A stretch of 64,000 bases of DNA from Coprococcus aceti (GCF_025567285.1 NZ_JAOQJT010000005.1:170369-234368), one strand, 5' to 3'; shown: positions 27,301-34,678, counted from the stretch's first letter. Notes: a model not told the origin generated them from the sequence alone. Numbers and translations: made by a program.

Positions 27301-28380
27301 GCGAAGGTAAGTATTGCCACAGTGAAGAATGGTACGGTAACTGTCACAACAGCTGACGGTAAGAAGATATCTAACGGACAGCTGGTTCAGGAAGGCACAG
27401 ATATCATCTGCAAGGCAATTCCTGCAAAGCATTGTGATCTGTCAGCCTGGGGCGGAGATGCCAAAGGCAAGACTGGTACTACAGTGAAACTTACGGTGAC
27501 AAAGAACATGAATATAAGAGCGGCATTCAAGTTCAGGTATGTGAAGGTAGCTATTGGAAAGACTGAAAACGGATCGATCACAATCAAGACTGCGGAAGGC
27601 AAAACAGTTAAGAATGGTGCATCAGTGATCGAGGGAACGGTTCTTATCTGCACAGCAAAGGCGGCAAATAACTGTAAACTTGGAAGCTGGACAGGAAGCT
27701 TCAAGAGTACAAAAACTTCGGTAAAGGTTGCTGCAAATAAGAATATGAAAATCAATGCCAGGTTTGTAGCAAAAATACCGGCACAAAATACAGCTGGTAT
27801 CAATAAGAATATCCATGCAGTAGTATCTGGAAACAAAGTGACAGTTGTGTGGGGTAAGGTTAACAAGGCTGACGGATATGATATATATGCACAGAAGTGC
27901 TATGTAAACTTTGGCTCGAAAAGTCTTGTTAAATCGGTAAAGGGCGCATCGGCAACCCGAGTTACAATATCCAGAATTAATGGCAAATCACTTGCTAAGT
28001 TTGATACGATCAAGCTGAGAGTAAAGGCATATAAGCTGGTAAATGGTAAGAAGAAGTATATAGACAATAGTGTCATGCTTCATATAGTTACCAATAGCAG
28101 CAAATATACCAACATCAAGAAGGTTCTGCTTCCACAGAAGAGCTACGTGTTGGGAGTTAAGCAGACGATTAAGCTTAAACCTGGATATACCAAGGCAGAT
28201 GCCAGCAAGAAGGTGCTTGATGGCACACATGGTGCAAGGTATTTGTATGCATGTACAAATAAAAATGTTGCTACAGTTGATGCCAAAGGAAGAATAAAGG
28301 CAAAGGCCGCAGGAAAGTGTACGGTCTATGTAATTGCTGTAAATGGCACTACACAGGCTGTGCAGATTATAGTAAAATAA
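18319..28380 (+). CDS. Giant secreted multi-repeat surface protein (3353 residues)
   Basis: A Sec signal peptide (MRKRAISWALTASMV... cut after AYA) starts 8 nt after AAAGGGAGGAAG. The order of parts is: FG-GAP/VCBS-like Asp-rich loops (ADLNGDGFED near 268, GGDLEQDGRDE near 350, DIDNDS near 652); a Ser/Thr/Gly-rich alternating segment at about 690-780 with the look of an amphipathic beta-hairpin region; a fibronectin-III-like domain at about 975-1067; an Ig-like domain to about 1172; less clear beta domains; about 15 divergent InlB B-like repeats from about 1660 to 3150, each ending in a W-x-V-N-G-like motif; a second FN3-like domain; and a C-terminal BIG2 domain ending GKCTVYVIAVNGT. There is no LPXTG, S-layer or choline anchor, so attachment is unknown. 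It could be an adhesin or a carbohydrate or host-protein binder. Confidence 0.85.
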   Translation: MRKRAISWALTASMVLSMLSGFIPGQKAYAADSSKKTGKTVVETEIDESTYKALGLSTDIDKSKAAVPYDKDNISTFAEVNEVYVAANGNYRNKYTVRDGFDRIGDFKDRTTKVNSSLGNLYGAYGFYDLGKDNVKVEHGGSGDSNISSNMGNVLKKDSNGFNGLYATSVAFDGGDGKTNYVAELRVHGDKVFSPAGWKSIKTVIDGKEYRGKIDVSIFKIAADGTRSSIATLTPTLNKNSTYGDGLLYFIRRYQQELDAMFEIEKADLNGDGFEDLLVYCGTYEDRNINDQNIRYAIVDVYYGKGNGRFTKGNNISIPGGLASNYESGTGGSWCDYGIGRAPVVTLAGGDLEQDGRDEAAVAVSGSVLNYNMAKAGHMTVYTYKDGGLVPIEGLNEVSLGDTDGRKQNYGMYAANCAFGRFKYPGSGAMVTGLIVGGYYSSNSQYVQREYEATQAAYRYVYYDSLTDNYVLSDYHTRSLGTKSKEIVKYHEVKSNEYYRPVNAPMALACADLKGMNGNNENDSVLFGAEVYAFSLEDGGITGSEIGSMSICTDQRNQGNDKKKKDQVWIGDVRVGCVDKDAKGNNYRQSFVCVVGVHREKKLNDKDDYYWLDIATFSMDGGSPYSSQEGVVCQSNSRQDMYGTFVSLCLPDIDNDSVRLKYEGEYPVYTNPEVYAILQASPYFDDVQEVYEYVNNGGTSYSTSKGSSNTVSANLSISVGAYVSSEIQLIGAGEVEVELSYGASFEYANTKTTEYEITYNAAGGGSDQVVLYCLKYMYYEYSIYDPIARKWEPVVMPVCLGPSTSIIDVADYDKVARRSKGLNEIYNNILNNTAGDPATYQTLGGKLKYAYQSGGNNNYSSVNASSGADQTQTISVTDENEYSTEVFLEANEKLGAGGGGLGNKVIVGVTSSQHAGLGHTRVSSNGVTYSGTVDNVPADCTGFSFDWQLRVNTAKLNSDSDSVFVIGYDVKNVVRPARMPMGLSVVDTTRNSVSLEWSPSNDADYYEVCIVDAGGNYNSKAVVPYTVTDYEVKGLYSNRTYTFAVRALQANGSKSLFSRPATATTLQDSSNFHITKNPDDTNTFAGGNAEFAANAVYYDGDGVNQSVGYNWQVNTDNGWRSVSTGGSNPTLRLTDVSDEMDGNEYRCRVYYNDITLYTKTATLTVNKADSKVMLLAHNDTENKDLSDGSVVRASGSETTKVENVTKERNLITVTSGVGEYILVSDGTNYMWKDSDENYYPCSVSVKKDSDGYVDESQTFKASDVGGTAYGVSESDFIADIDGNTYKLISVNAADYAGEKVSYASDDVTYDRILAKWVSEDGSKNFYLLGNTSGSEDSTVYYYVAGSESGSFTMTSKKTLNVSDTVKVVQTDLKSVYQTKTVRSETTGAEVTYTGDKITLSCQPKSLSGEDVQGDVEFVITGPESKRIAGKYDRANGCYTAQWEPSGQGIYNVYVYFAGNKQYNDSISDSMAIYTSFEGKTNMNLTMQDNVRYGDSVKMSLERVSYDNTGKLQDITDDSEYTVKIKNNKTGEFEDTDKYELANGVFIPKSIGMFQITASNGGDKTQKNINVGMAQLEIAAQDTEKSVNDSVRECEDAVITGLKAWDTDIMPQRDRDYELGSVGVSGLLPGIYDIDVAYVKVGDQHSQVMNELEKNYIINLVKASYTLTGNVYTVTARPANTHGTVSIKYQQPGNENSDGLTVDSGTRLPENSTITLAATPHKGYKVKSWSLNGKTVTDPQCGTSGGKACSNDQIQMAKLKANMNVAVNFEPVYHKLTYKPDNEAHGTLKANYVTDGTIGKSFGSGANIHIEQKVRLTAVPAAGYVLDHWTVTGEDGVPETVLAEDGVTNNTSLTYDAEEISEDTLITAYFAEAQNFKISVSPVTVGSDGKTTVTTGVDVTVKAQRVDGTVTIESGEDGIYEVSRGDNVTIQVTVPSGLLLDGWSAADGQELGTISADLRTMTVYDIASDLDYTVKYTAPNRYKVTYGADDDAAGVVDAVAAGSTDALVSGDKQLQGSDIVFTATPNEGYEVAYWEVNGEKVDAEAEGTGAQRYELEYLGKDTKVVVYFYKQPVVSWTSGNDTEMTAKSGDSDLANGGYIAYASKDDLKFSFAVKRSYEIADIKVNYAGEDVFSLAEDSGEGKLAETADSESGTERYTFTWSAPADGFTGDVTVNATYRKIAPSVKAEYSLKVIEKASAGEASGKTHGSISADVSRKNLPSYIQIGDTISDATESKSAQITDIYRDSVITFKVVPDDGYNVKEWIINGHKLTSETENIKLYSDKKVNDTLKITVDGDSSDVTVMAGLELVGDVLTFGPETEGTGEVSAMITSTKLVLESGDMIGAASYVEFTAAAAEGYEVADWLVNGISQGVAEKIFAYKVPKDTRVDVRAVFDRPVYKITWSSDEGGQIKAENMTADEVLEGNSAQIRGDRELKFTADADQYMECTGFTVKTAEGTKDYTAEELGSNVFVVDKVASDIDVVAHFAKQELKSVITFEANDAALGAVTAVYGLDEKAEITSGDSQVSGGDAVFTAAPADGQMIEGWYLDPECTQAIEGTELEQTTYEVKTIYTDVAVYVKFVEIPEYTVKVGTTGTGSAKITASSDGEELEIVSGEVKLKRHKDLTITVAPKDEYNTVEHWTVDGADVDSDELTYKLTDITKDAEIYAYIAPSLLVNVIFKNEDEVKKYDNIDISTGYVGEDGDISGLKSINAENNLVRIGSGKDVRFAITPSDDYMIQAWTVKYIRGGKVVKEESGTDFGFTNEILLNDVTNSIEVSAELVDRVGYAIPVEGNYDRDNNLIETAGGESTPETAYTITDLTKIPDNVVFKNDNGVVLDNMVRENGDASVVITPAEGWRIRDIIIDEPENAENSEESENIMSVQPVLAEDGTETGAYLVSDVNVTKNMEFKVDAVKLYSVTIADTEHGNIKVTKPDGTEVENGEMIDEKTVLTYTATPDMYYDFDAWTEDAADQAESTFEKALDESITVGAAFKARYAKVSIATVKNGTVTVTTADGKKISNGQLVQEGTDIICKAIPAKHCDLSAWGGDAKGKTGTTVKLTVTKNMNIRAAFKFRYVKVAIGKTENGSITIKTAEGKTVKNGASVIEGTVLICTAKAANNCKLGSWTGSFKSTKTSVKVAANKNMKINARFVAKIPAQNTAGINKNIHAVVSGNKVTVVWGKVNKADGYDIYAQKCYVNFGSKSLVKSVKGASATRVTISRINGKSLAKFDTIKLRVKAYKLVNGKKKYIDNSVMLHIVTNSSKYTNIKKVLLPQKSYVLGVKQTIKLKPGYTKADASKKVLDGTHGARYLYACTNKNVATVDAKGRIKAKAAGKCTVYVIAVNGTTQAVQIIVK

Positions 28381-28397
28381 AAATAGTAGCTGCATGA

Positions 28398-28443
28398 GGT
28401 GCTTGATATCCGGCCCGTTGGGGCTGGATGCAGGCACCTTTGC
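28398..28443 (+). terminator. Terminator after the giant gene
   Basis: GGTGC pairs with GCACC around an inner ATCCGGCCC/GGGCTGGAT helix, followed by TTTGCT. The stem is strong but the T-run is short, so read-through into the LuxR gene is possible. Confidence 0.55.
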
Positions 28444-28508
28444 TGATATATACAGGGTGTTGATTATCTATACCGGGATTAAAAAGTGAGAAAAGGAGAT
28501 TTGTACAT

Positions 28509-30950
28509 ATGGGGAATACGGCTTCGGGTAATAAAGGCTGTTTTATAAAACCGAAAAAAGCCTGGAGGCTTCTGAAGACAGCGGATGAAGGGAATGTAAC
28601 TGCATATATATTCGGGGTCAGTGGTTCGGGAAAGACGACTCTTGTCAGCAGATATCTTGGAACACGTAAGTACATGGTGGTGGATGCCGGCGGTATCAGA
28701 CCGGATGACCTTGTGGTAGAAAGCAGCAACGCAAGAAAAATAATTGTCATAGATAATCTGCACGAGCTCTCATGGGGGGATGTGGACACAGTGAGGGAGC
28801 AGATCATAGAACTCATTAGAAGAGAAGACGTATGGGTTATACTCGTTGGCCGGTGTCCGGTTCCCCCATGGCTTTCTGCTGTAAGATTTCAAGAAGGATT
28901 TTATGTGGTGGACAGCAAGCTGCTTATGTTCAGTCTGGAGGATATAAAGAAGTATGCTGAATACGCTGGATTTAGCATCAATGAGGCACAAGTGCAGAGA
29001 ATGTACTATGAGACTACAGGACTTCCGCTGGCTGTGGAGATGTGCCACATCAAATACATGGAAATGGCATATACAAGCGAGATAACAGATGATATGTATA
29101 ATGATTTTTCGAGACGCGTTGAGGATGAGATGTGTAATTACCTTGAGTATCATGTGTATGATAACTGGGATGTGGAAATGCAGGAATTTCTCATGGAAAT
29201 ATCCGTGGTGGATGAGTTTACAACAAAACAGGCTGAGATGATAACCGGAAGAAGTGACAGTGAGCTTTTGATCGAGAGGGCAAAGTGGCTTGGAAACTTT
29301 ATGACCAGCCGGATGGATAAGGATGGCAATACACAATATCAACTGCAGTTTCACATGAGGGTCTCTATGCGCAGACGTCTTAAGCGGAAGTACGAGAAAG
29401 AGCGTATAAGAGGCCTGTATGAGAATGCCGGACTGTTTTACAGACTTAACGGAGATATAAGGAAAGCTCTAGAGATGTATGAAAATGCAGGAGTTACAGA
29501 GCGAATAGTTTCAATACTTGTCGATAATGCCAGACATGCGGCGAACAGTGGTTATTACTATGATCTGAAAAAATATTACCTGGAACTTCCGGATCATGTC
29601 ATCGAGAAAAGTCCTGAGCTTATGTGTGGTATGAGCATGCTGCAGTCACTCCTTCTAAATCCTGATGAGAGTGAAAGATGGTACGACAGACTAAAATTAT
29701 ATGCAGATGAAAACCAAGGAAGTGCCAGGAAAAATGCAAAGGGACTTTTGCTGTATCTGGATATTGGTCTGCCGCACAGGGGGAGTGTTGATGTATTAAA
29801 GCTTTTGAAGTCAGCATACACCATGGTTTTTAATAAAGAAGTAAGAATACAGGAATGGTCGGTTACATCCAATCTGCCATCAATGATGAATGGCGGAAAA
29901 GATTTCTGTGAGTGGAGCAAGAGAGACAGAGAGCTGGCGTCGAAGGTTGGCAGGATTGTTGAGTTTGTACTTGGAAAATACGGAAAAGGTCTTGTAAATC
30001 TTGCTTTGGCGGAGAGTTTTCTTGAAAAGAGCGGAGATAATTACGAGGTGGCAACGCTTGCGGCAAAGGGCAGAATGCAGGCGGAAGCAGGAGGAAAAAT
30101 CGAGCAGTGCTTTGTTGCTGATGGTATATTGGCGTGGCTGCATTTGCAGAACGGAAAGCCACAGGAGGCTCTTGAGGTTTTGAATGGAATAGAGGGAAAG
30201 GCTGAAAAAGAGGAAGGACAAAATCTCCTTCCCAATATATATGCATTTGAGACCAGATGCAGCCTGTACAGAGGAGATAGAGCCTGTGTTACAGGTTGGA
30301 TGGAAAATGCTCCGGATGAAAATGTTGAATTCAGGATATATGACAGGTTTATCTATCTAACCAAAGTGAGAGTATACCTTCAAAGCGGACGGAATGAACA
30401 GGCATATTCGCTGCTGACAAAGCTGAGATATTATGCTGAGATGATGTCCCGTACGTATATAGGGATAGAATGTAGTGTGCTGATGGCTGTAGCTTTGCAG
30501 CGATTAAAAAATGATGACTGGAAAAAGGCGATGTGCCATGCTATTGATACTGCGATGGAATATAGCTTCACAAGGATTATATCCAGAGAAGGTGCGGCGG
30601 TGAATACTCTTATAAATACATGTGGATGGAAAGTCGAGAAAGATGGTGCTGACGATAAGGAGATAGCCGCAAGAAGGGCATATTTCAGACAACTGCAGAA
30701 GGAGACTGAGAGTATGACGAGATACTACCCTGGATATATGAAAGCGGGAGTGGATGATGTTCAACTCAGTGAGACTGCTACAGCCATACTTAAACTGCAG
30801 GCAGAGGGGCTGTCCAGACAGAAGATAGCGGACAGACTCAACATGTCGGAGGCGAATGTAAAGTATCATCTGAACCAGGTGTACAGGAAACTCGGGGTGA
30901 CTGATAAGGCCGGGGCGGTCAGGGAGGCATCTAACAGGGGACTTATCTAG
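28509..30950 (+). CDS. LuxR-family STAND transcriptional regulator (MalT-like)
   Basis: The 813-residue regulator has an N-terminal NTPase with Walker A GVSGSGKTT (residues 36-44) and Walker B KIIVIDNLHEL (about 78-88), then a helical region of TPR-like repeats (about 300-700). A LuxR helix-turn-helix lies at about 750-810 (LSRQKIADRLNMSEANVKYH). This is the MalT/STAND plan, in which ligand and ATP binding allow DNA binding. The ATG at 28509 follows AAAAGGAG. It lies 128 nt downstream of the giant protein gene on the same strand, so it may regulate that gene. The inducer is unknown. Confidence 0.9.
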   Translation: MGNTASGNKGCFIKPKKAWRLLKTADEGNVTAYIFGVSGSGKTTLVSRYLGTRKYMVVDAGGIRPDDLVVESSNARKIIVIDNLHELSWGDVDTVREQIIELIRREDVWVILVGRCPVPPWLSAVRFQEGFYVVDSKLLMFSLEDIKKYAEYAGFSINEAQVQRMYYETTGLPLAVEMCHIKYMEMAYTSEITDDMYNDFSRRVEDEMCNYLEYHVYDNWDVEMQEFLMEISVVDEFTTKQAEMITGRSDSELLIERAKWLGNFMTSRMDKDGNTQYQLQFHMRVSMRRRLKRKYEKERIRGLYENAGLFYRLNGDIRKALEMYENAGVTERIVSILVDNARHAANSGYYYDLKKYYLELPDHVIEKSPELMCGMSMLQSLLLNPDESERWYDRLKLYADENQGSARKNAKGLLLYLDIGLPHRGSVDVLKLLKSAYTMVFNKEVRIQEWSVTSNLPSMMNGGKDFCEWSKRDRELASKVGRIVEFVLGKYGKGLVNLALAESFLEKSGDNYEVATLAAKGRMQAEAGGKIEQCFVADGILAWLHLQNGKPQEALEVLNGIEGKAEKEEGQNLLPNIYAFETRCSLYRGDRACVTGWMENAPDENVEFRIYDRFIYLTKVRVYLQSGRNEQAYSLLTKLRYYAEMMSRTYIGIECSVLMAVALQRLKNDDWKKAMCHAIDTAMEYSFTRIISREGAAVNTLINTCGWKVEKDGADDKEIAARRAYFRQLQKETESMTRYYPGYMKAGVDDVQLSETATAILKLQAEGLSRQKIADRLNMSEANVKYHLNQVYRKLGVTDKAGAVREASNRGLI

Positions 30951-31040
30951 TGATTGTGAGATTTGTGTTCGGTGGTGATTTACTTGAATACACCGCATGT
31001 AAAAGTTGTATATGAATGTATATAATTAGGGTGGAAAAAC

Positions 31041-31069
31041 TTAGATTGTTGTTGTATTATGTCTATAAT
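31041..31069 (+). promoter_or_regulatory. Putative xpt promoter
   Basis: TTAGAT (31041-31046), a 17-bp spacer and TATAAT (31064-31069). The -35 is weak. The start of transcription would fall at the first base of the 31079 helix. Confidence 0.45.
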
Positions 31070-31078
31070 TATGATTAC

Positions 31079-31191
31079 ATACGAATCAGTAACGTCAGAT
31101 TAAGAAGAGGATAATTTCTGTATGGCATAAAAGTGTTGGTGAAGATGGCGTTTGAAACTCAGAGAATGAGCGGGTACGGACGGATTCGTAT
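31079..31191 (+). promoter_or_regulatory. Structured 5' leader of xpt, class unknown
   Basis: ATACGAATC (31079-31087) pairs perfectly with GATTCGTAT (31183-31191). This closes a domain of about 95 nt that begins at the predicted transcription start and ends 13 nt before the AAGGAGGAA ribosome site. A closing P1-like helix next to the ribosome site suggests a translational riboswitch. The conserved core of the purine riboswitch is not present, nor did I find the ykkC/PRPP core. Confidence 0.4.
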
Positions 31192-31220
31192 TTGACAGGT
31201 ATTCAAGGAGGAATTGCGAC

Positions 31221-31802
31221 GTGAATTTTTTGGAAGAGAGAATAACGAAGGACGGAATAGTTAAGGAGGGCAATGTTCTCAAGGTGGATAGTTTCCTGAA
31301 CCACCAGATGGATATACGTCTGTTTGATCAGATCGGTGAGGAGTTCAAGAAGAGATTTGAGGGAACAGAGATCAACAAGATCCTTACTATAGAGGCATCT
31401 GGAATAGGCATTGCCTGTGTTGTTGCCAGACATTTTGATGTGCCTGTTGTATTTGCGAAGAAGTCAAAGAGCATCAACATAGAGGGCGATGTGTATGTGG
31501 CAGAGGTAGAGTCATTTACACACAAGTGCAAGAATCAGGTCATCGTGTCCAAGAAGTTCATCAATCCTGAGGACAAGATTCTTATCATAGATGATTTCCT
31601 TGCAAATGGATGTGCGCTTCAGGGACTCATCTCCATAGTGAAGTCAGCAGGCGCCAGCGTAGAGGGAATCGGAATCGCAGTTGAGAAGGGCTTCCAGACA
31701 GGTGGTCAGGTCATCAGGAATCTCGGATATCATCTTGAGTCGCTTGCGATAGTGGACAGCATGGACGCTGCTACGGGCGAGATAAAGTTCAGGGAGCAGT
31801 AG
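31221..31802 (+). CDS. xpt: Xanthine phosphoribosyltransferase
   Basis: The 193-residue cytosolic salvage enzyme converts xanthine and PRPP to XMP. It shows the Xpt N terminus (NFLEERITKDGIV), the PRPP-binding loop ILIIDDFLANGCA, EASGIGIA and the family's VVFAKKSKS segment. The GTG start at 31221 follows AAGGAGGAATT. In Bacillus, xpt is followed by the xanthine permease pbuX; here the next same-strand nucleobase transporter is only a remnant at 34679-35041. Confidence 0.93.
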   Translation: MNFLEERITKDGIVKEGNVLKVDSFLNHQMDIRLFDQIGEEFKKRFEGTEINKILTIEASGIGIACVVARHFDVPVVFAKKSKSINIEGDVYVAEVESFTHKCKNQVIVSKKFINPEDKILIIDDFLANGCALQGLISIVKSAGASVEGIGIAVEKGFQTGGQVIRNLGYHLESLAIVDSMDAATGEIKFREQ

Positions 31803-31837
31803 GATCGCTGCGGGATATTTGCTGAGAGGTGGGGTAT

Positions 31838-32632
31838 ATGGGAAATAACAATTTAGAAGAAAAAAATGTTTCTATGCCTGAGAAAATTGGAGGCGTAATA
31901 TTTGGCATATGGTTTGTTGCCAGTATTATAGCCGGATTTGTTGCAAGTGAGATCGGAACGGATGCTGTTATGCTTGTTGTGGGGCAGTTTTTTGCCGGGA
32001 TAGTTCTTGTCATAATTCTAAAGACTCTTATTCCGATGATTAAGAAGCGAAAGCGGGGGAGCATCATCGGTATAGTGTTCATATCTGTGTTTGCCGGTGC
32101 TGCATCGGCGCTGATATGGGCGGCGTGTGCTGTGAAAGATGGCTCTTTTGCGGATAAGATAGTATTGCTCCCGGAACGGATATTGGGGAGAGAAAATTGC
32201 AATGTTGGAGCATTTTATGCAGAGATATTTGCCTGTGCATTCTTTGTGGTCAGTGCAATAACACTGCTCTCTGTGATATGTAAGAGAAAAGCGCTTGAGC
32301 GAAGATGTTCATTTACTGTGAAAGCTGTATGCCATGATGTACGTGCAGATATGAGACAGGATATGAGAGCCGGCAGAAGATATCCGGAGGCGGGAGTATT
32401 TGAATTTACATACAGGGATAAGCAGTATAAAGTGTATGAGCAGACATATGTATATGGACTGAATATAAGTAAAGGCGATGTGGTATATCTTTATATCAAC
32501 CCAGAAAATCCGTACGAATTTTATCTGGAAAACAGTGGTATATTCAGCAGTCAGGCGATATGGTCAGCAGTTTTTTTGATGGTTATATCAGGTTTGATGG
32601 CCGCAGGCTGCAATTTGTTGATTTTTAGGTGA
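31838..32632 (+). CDS. Membrane protein with DUF3592-like domain
   Basis: The 264-residue protein has about four to five membrane segments: two near the N terminus (about 18-64), two in the middle (about 72-145) and one at the C-terminal end. A soluble beta-rich domain before the last helix (FEFTYRDKQYKV, then GDVVYLYINPENPYEFYL) resembles the extracytoplasmic DUF3592 domain. Function is unknown. It starts 36 nt after xpt with GAGAGGTGGGG as ribosome site, so it may be co-transcribed with xpt. Confidence 0.65.
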   Translation: MGNNNLEEKNVSMPEKIGGVIFGIWFVASIIAGFVASEIGTDAVMLVVGQFFAGIVLVIILKTLIPMIKKRKRGSIIGIVFISVFAGAASALIWAACAVKDGSFADKIVLLPERILGRENCNVGAFYAEIFACAFFVVSAITLLSVICKRKALERRCSFTVKAVCHDVRADMRQDMRAGRRYPEAGVFEFTYRDKQYKVYEQTYVYGLNISKGDVVYLYINPENPYEFYLENSGIFSSQAIWSAVFLMVISGLMAAGCNLLIFR

Positions 32633-32638
32633 AAAAAT

Positions 32639-32684
32639 AGCCAGGTGTATGTTCTCCAATTTGGAGAATATGCACCTGGCTGTT
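32639..32684. terminator. Bidirectional terminator between convergent genes
   Basis: AGCCAGGTGTATGTTCTCC pairs with GGAGAATATGCACCTGGCT around AATT. T-runs occur on both sides (TTTC on +, ATTTTTTC on -). It ends the plus-strand xpt/DUF3592 unit and the minus-strand glycosidase gene. Confidence 0.9.
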
Positions 32685-32695
32685 TCTACGTAATT

Positions 32696-34495
32696 TTATC
32701 TGAAACTCTTCAGCCAGTTCACAAGAGAGTCATGCCAGATGTTGTCTGTGACAGTCTTCTTCATCTGCGCATCAACAGGTCCGTTGCCTGCAAGCTTTGC
32801 CAGGATAGCAGCCTGAAGTTCAGGAACTGTCATGGATTCCGGAGACTTGCTCCAGTCAACTGTGATGGTTTCTGGATCAACCGGGGTGTCGGCAGCAGCT
32901 TGGGCAGAAGCGTCCTTGGCTGAATCTTTTACCTCGTTGGCGGCAGAAATATTCTTCTCAGTATTGGTTGTGTTTTTCTTAGCATCTGCAGATTCTGTAG
33001 CAGTCACAATGTCTTTGGATTCTTTGGATTCTATCTTTGGTTCAGCTTCCTTATTGCCTTTTGCATCGGTAGCTGTTTCAGATGCTGCTTTATCTTCTGT
33101 GTTGGTCTTAGCTTCGCTCTCAGTCTTCGTCACAACCTTAACCGGCTTTACATCCAGGTCTGTTCCATCAGGCACCCAGATCTCACCACTGTTTGCAGGC
33201 TGGGTTATGTTGATATGACCATCCTGTACAGATACCTTTTCGCCTGACAGGGCGCCGATGTATGCTGTGCAGTTCCCTGCTGCAAGGTGCATTCCGGCTG
33301 GGGCATCGTCGTTGTTCACTGACACGATGACACGTGTTCCGTCAAGATCCCTCGCGTATGCGAACTGTCTGTTGGTGAGCATCAGCTCATCGTAGCTGCC
33401 ATATGACAGTGCAGGAACGGCCTGACGTACCTTGCCGAGTGCGGCGATGAGTGCTGTACAAGGATTAGTTTTTACTGAATCCTTGTAATCTTCTATATTG
33501 AGAGCTGGTCTTAAGCTGTCGTCCGAGCCATATTCCTTGCGTCCCTCAATGCCAAATTCCGAACCGTAGTATATGCTAGGCACACCCGGAAGAGTGTAGA
33601 GCAATACATGTACAGGTGCAAAATGAGCCTTATTGGTAAGTTTTGTATAGATACGCTCCACATCATGGTTGTCTACGAAGTTGTAGAGCTTTAATGTTCC
33701 CATGTTCTGGAGACGTCTTACAGTGTGCGCGATTTCAAAATAGTTGTGGTCATTGTGGCCGCTGTACAGAGCCTTGTGAAGTGTGTAGTTGGTGACACTG
33801 TGAAGAGTCTCGCCGTTTACCCAGCGGCTGTAGTCGCCGTGGATGACCTCACCCATGAGCCAGAAATCCGGCTTCACTTCATTTGCTGTGCGGCGCAGTG
33901 CCTTCATGAAATCAAAATCAAGGACGTCCGCAGCGTCAAGTCTGATTCCGTCCACATCGAACTCACTCACCCAGAAACGAATCACATCGCATATATAGTC
34001 AACGACAGCAGGATTCTTCTGATTCAGCTTGACGAGAAGGTTGTAGCCTCCCCAGTTGTCGTAAGAGAAACCGTCGTTGTACTCGTTGTTACCCCAGAAA
34101 TTCACGTTGCAGTACCAGTCTTTGTAATGTGAATTCTCTCTGTTTGCCTGGATGTCCTTGAATGCGAAGAAGTCACGGCCTGTGTGGTTGAACACTCCGT
34201 CGAAGATGACCTTTATTCCCTGTTCATGGCAGTAAGCCACAAATGCTGTCAGGTCCTCATTTGTTCCGAGACGGGAGTCGAGCTTCTTGTAATCTGTAGT
34301 CTCGTAGCCGTGTCCGACTGACTCAAAGAGTGGTCCGATGTACAGTGCTGAACCGCCAATCTCCTTTATATGATCCACCCATGGAAGCAGGGTGTTTAAG
34401 CGGTGAACAGGCTCACCGTAGTCGTTCTGTTTAGGGGCTCCCGCAAGTCCCAATGGATAAATGTGATAAAATACTGCCTCATCATACCATGCCAT
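32696..34495 (-). CDS. GH13 alpha-amylase-family enzyme, cytoplasmic, with Lys/Glu/Ala-rich linker
   Basis: This 599-residue enzyme hydrolyses alpha-glucans or maltodextrins inside the cell, as there is no signal peptide. The four GH13 regions are present: DGVFNHTG (99-106), GIRLDAAD with nucleophile Asp187, GEVIHG with acid/base Glu216, and FVDNHD with Asp278. After a beta-sandwich domain comes a low-complexity charged linker of about 90 residues (Lys/Glu/Thr/Ala), then a small C-terminal helical domain (MTVPELQAAILAKLAGN). That tail is unusual for neopullulanase-like enzymes. The start at 34495 follows a GGAGGGAT site; an upstream ATG in frame lacks one. Confidence 0.88.
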   Translation of the reverse strand: MAWYDEAVFYHIYPLGLAGAPKQNDYGEPVHRLNTLLPWVDHIKEIGGSALYIGPLFESVGHGYETTDYKKLDSRLGTNEDLTAFVAYCHEQGIKVIFDGVFNHTGRDFFAFKDIQANRENSHYKDWYCNVNFWGNNEYNDGFSYDNWGGYNLLVKLNQKNPAVVDYICDVIRFWVSEFDVDGIRLDAADVLDFDFMKALRRTANEVKPDFWLMGEVIHGDYSRWVNGETLHSVTNYTLHKALYSGHNDHNYFEIAHTVRRLQNMGTLKLYNFVDNHDVERIYTKLTNKAHFAPVHVLLYTLPGVPSIYYGSEFGIEGRKEYGSDDSLRPALNIEDYKDSVKTNPCTALIAALGKVRQAVPALSYGSYDELMLTNRQFAYARDLDGTRVIVSVNNDDAPAGMHLAAGNCTAYIGALSGEKVSVQDGHINITQPANSGEIWVPDGTDLDVKPVKVVTKTESEAKTNTEDKAASETATDAKGNKEAEPKIESKESKDIVTATESADAKKNTTNTEKNISAANEVKDSAKDASAQAAADTPVDPETITVDWSKSPESMTVPELQAAILAKLAGNGPVDAQMKKTVTDNIWHDSLVNWLKSFR

Positions 34496-34600
34496 AGTTA
34501 TCCCTCCATATTTTAGGTGCCGGCAAATGCAAAGCACCCGATATTATTTGATATACGCTGTGAGCTGCAAGTGTTATCAGAAGCTGCCCACAACGTTTAT

Positions 34601-34606
34601 ATTATA
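34601..34606 (-). promoter_or_regulatory. -10 of the GH13 gene promoter
   Basis: Read on the minus strand this is TATAAT, about 105 nt upstream of the GH13 start. The -35 is unclear (TTGTCG lies about 20 bp away). Confidence 0.45.
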
Positions 34607-34678
34607 CTAAAAAAATTAGAAAAATGCGACAAAAAGTCATGTATGTATTGCACGACAGAGCCACAGATGCAGGAAAAA

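Noticed and set aside
24690..27866. Long open frames on the minus strand inside the giant gene
   Set aside because: They are Ser/Val/Thr-rich mirror frames of the repeat protein, lack ribosome sites and have no recognisable domains.
30951..31220. Purine riboswitch upstream of xpt
   Set aside because: The conserved junction and loop bases of the purine aptamer are not present, although a closing helix exists.
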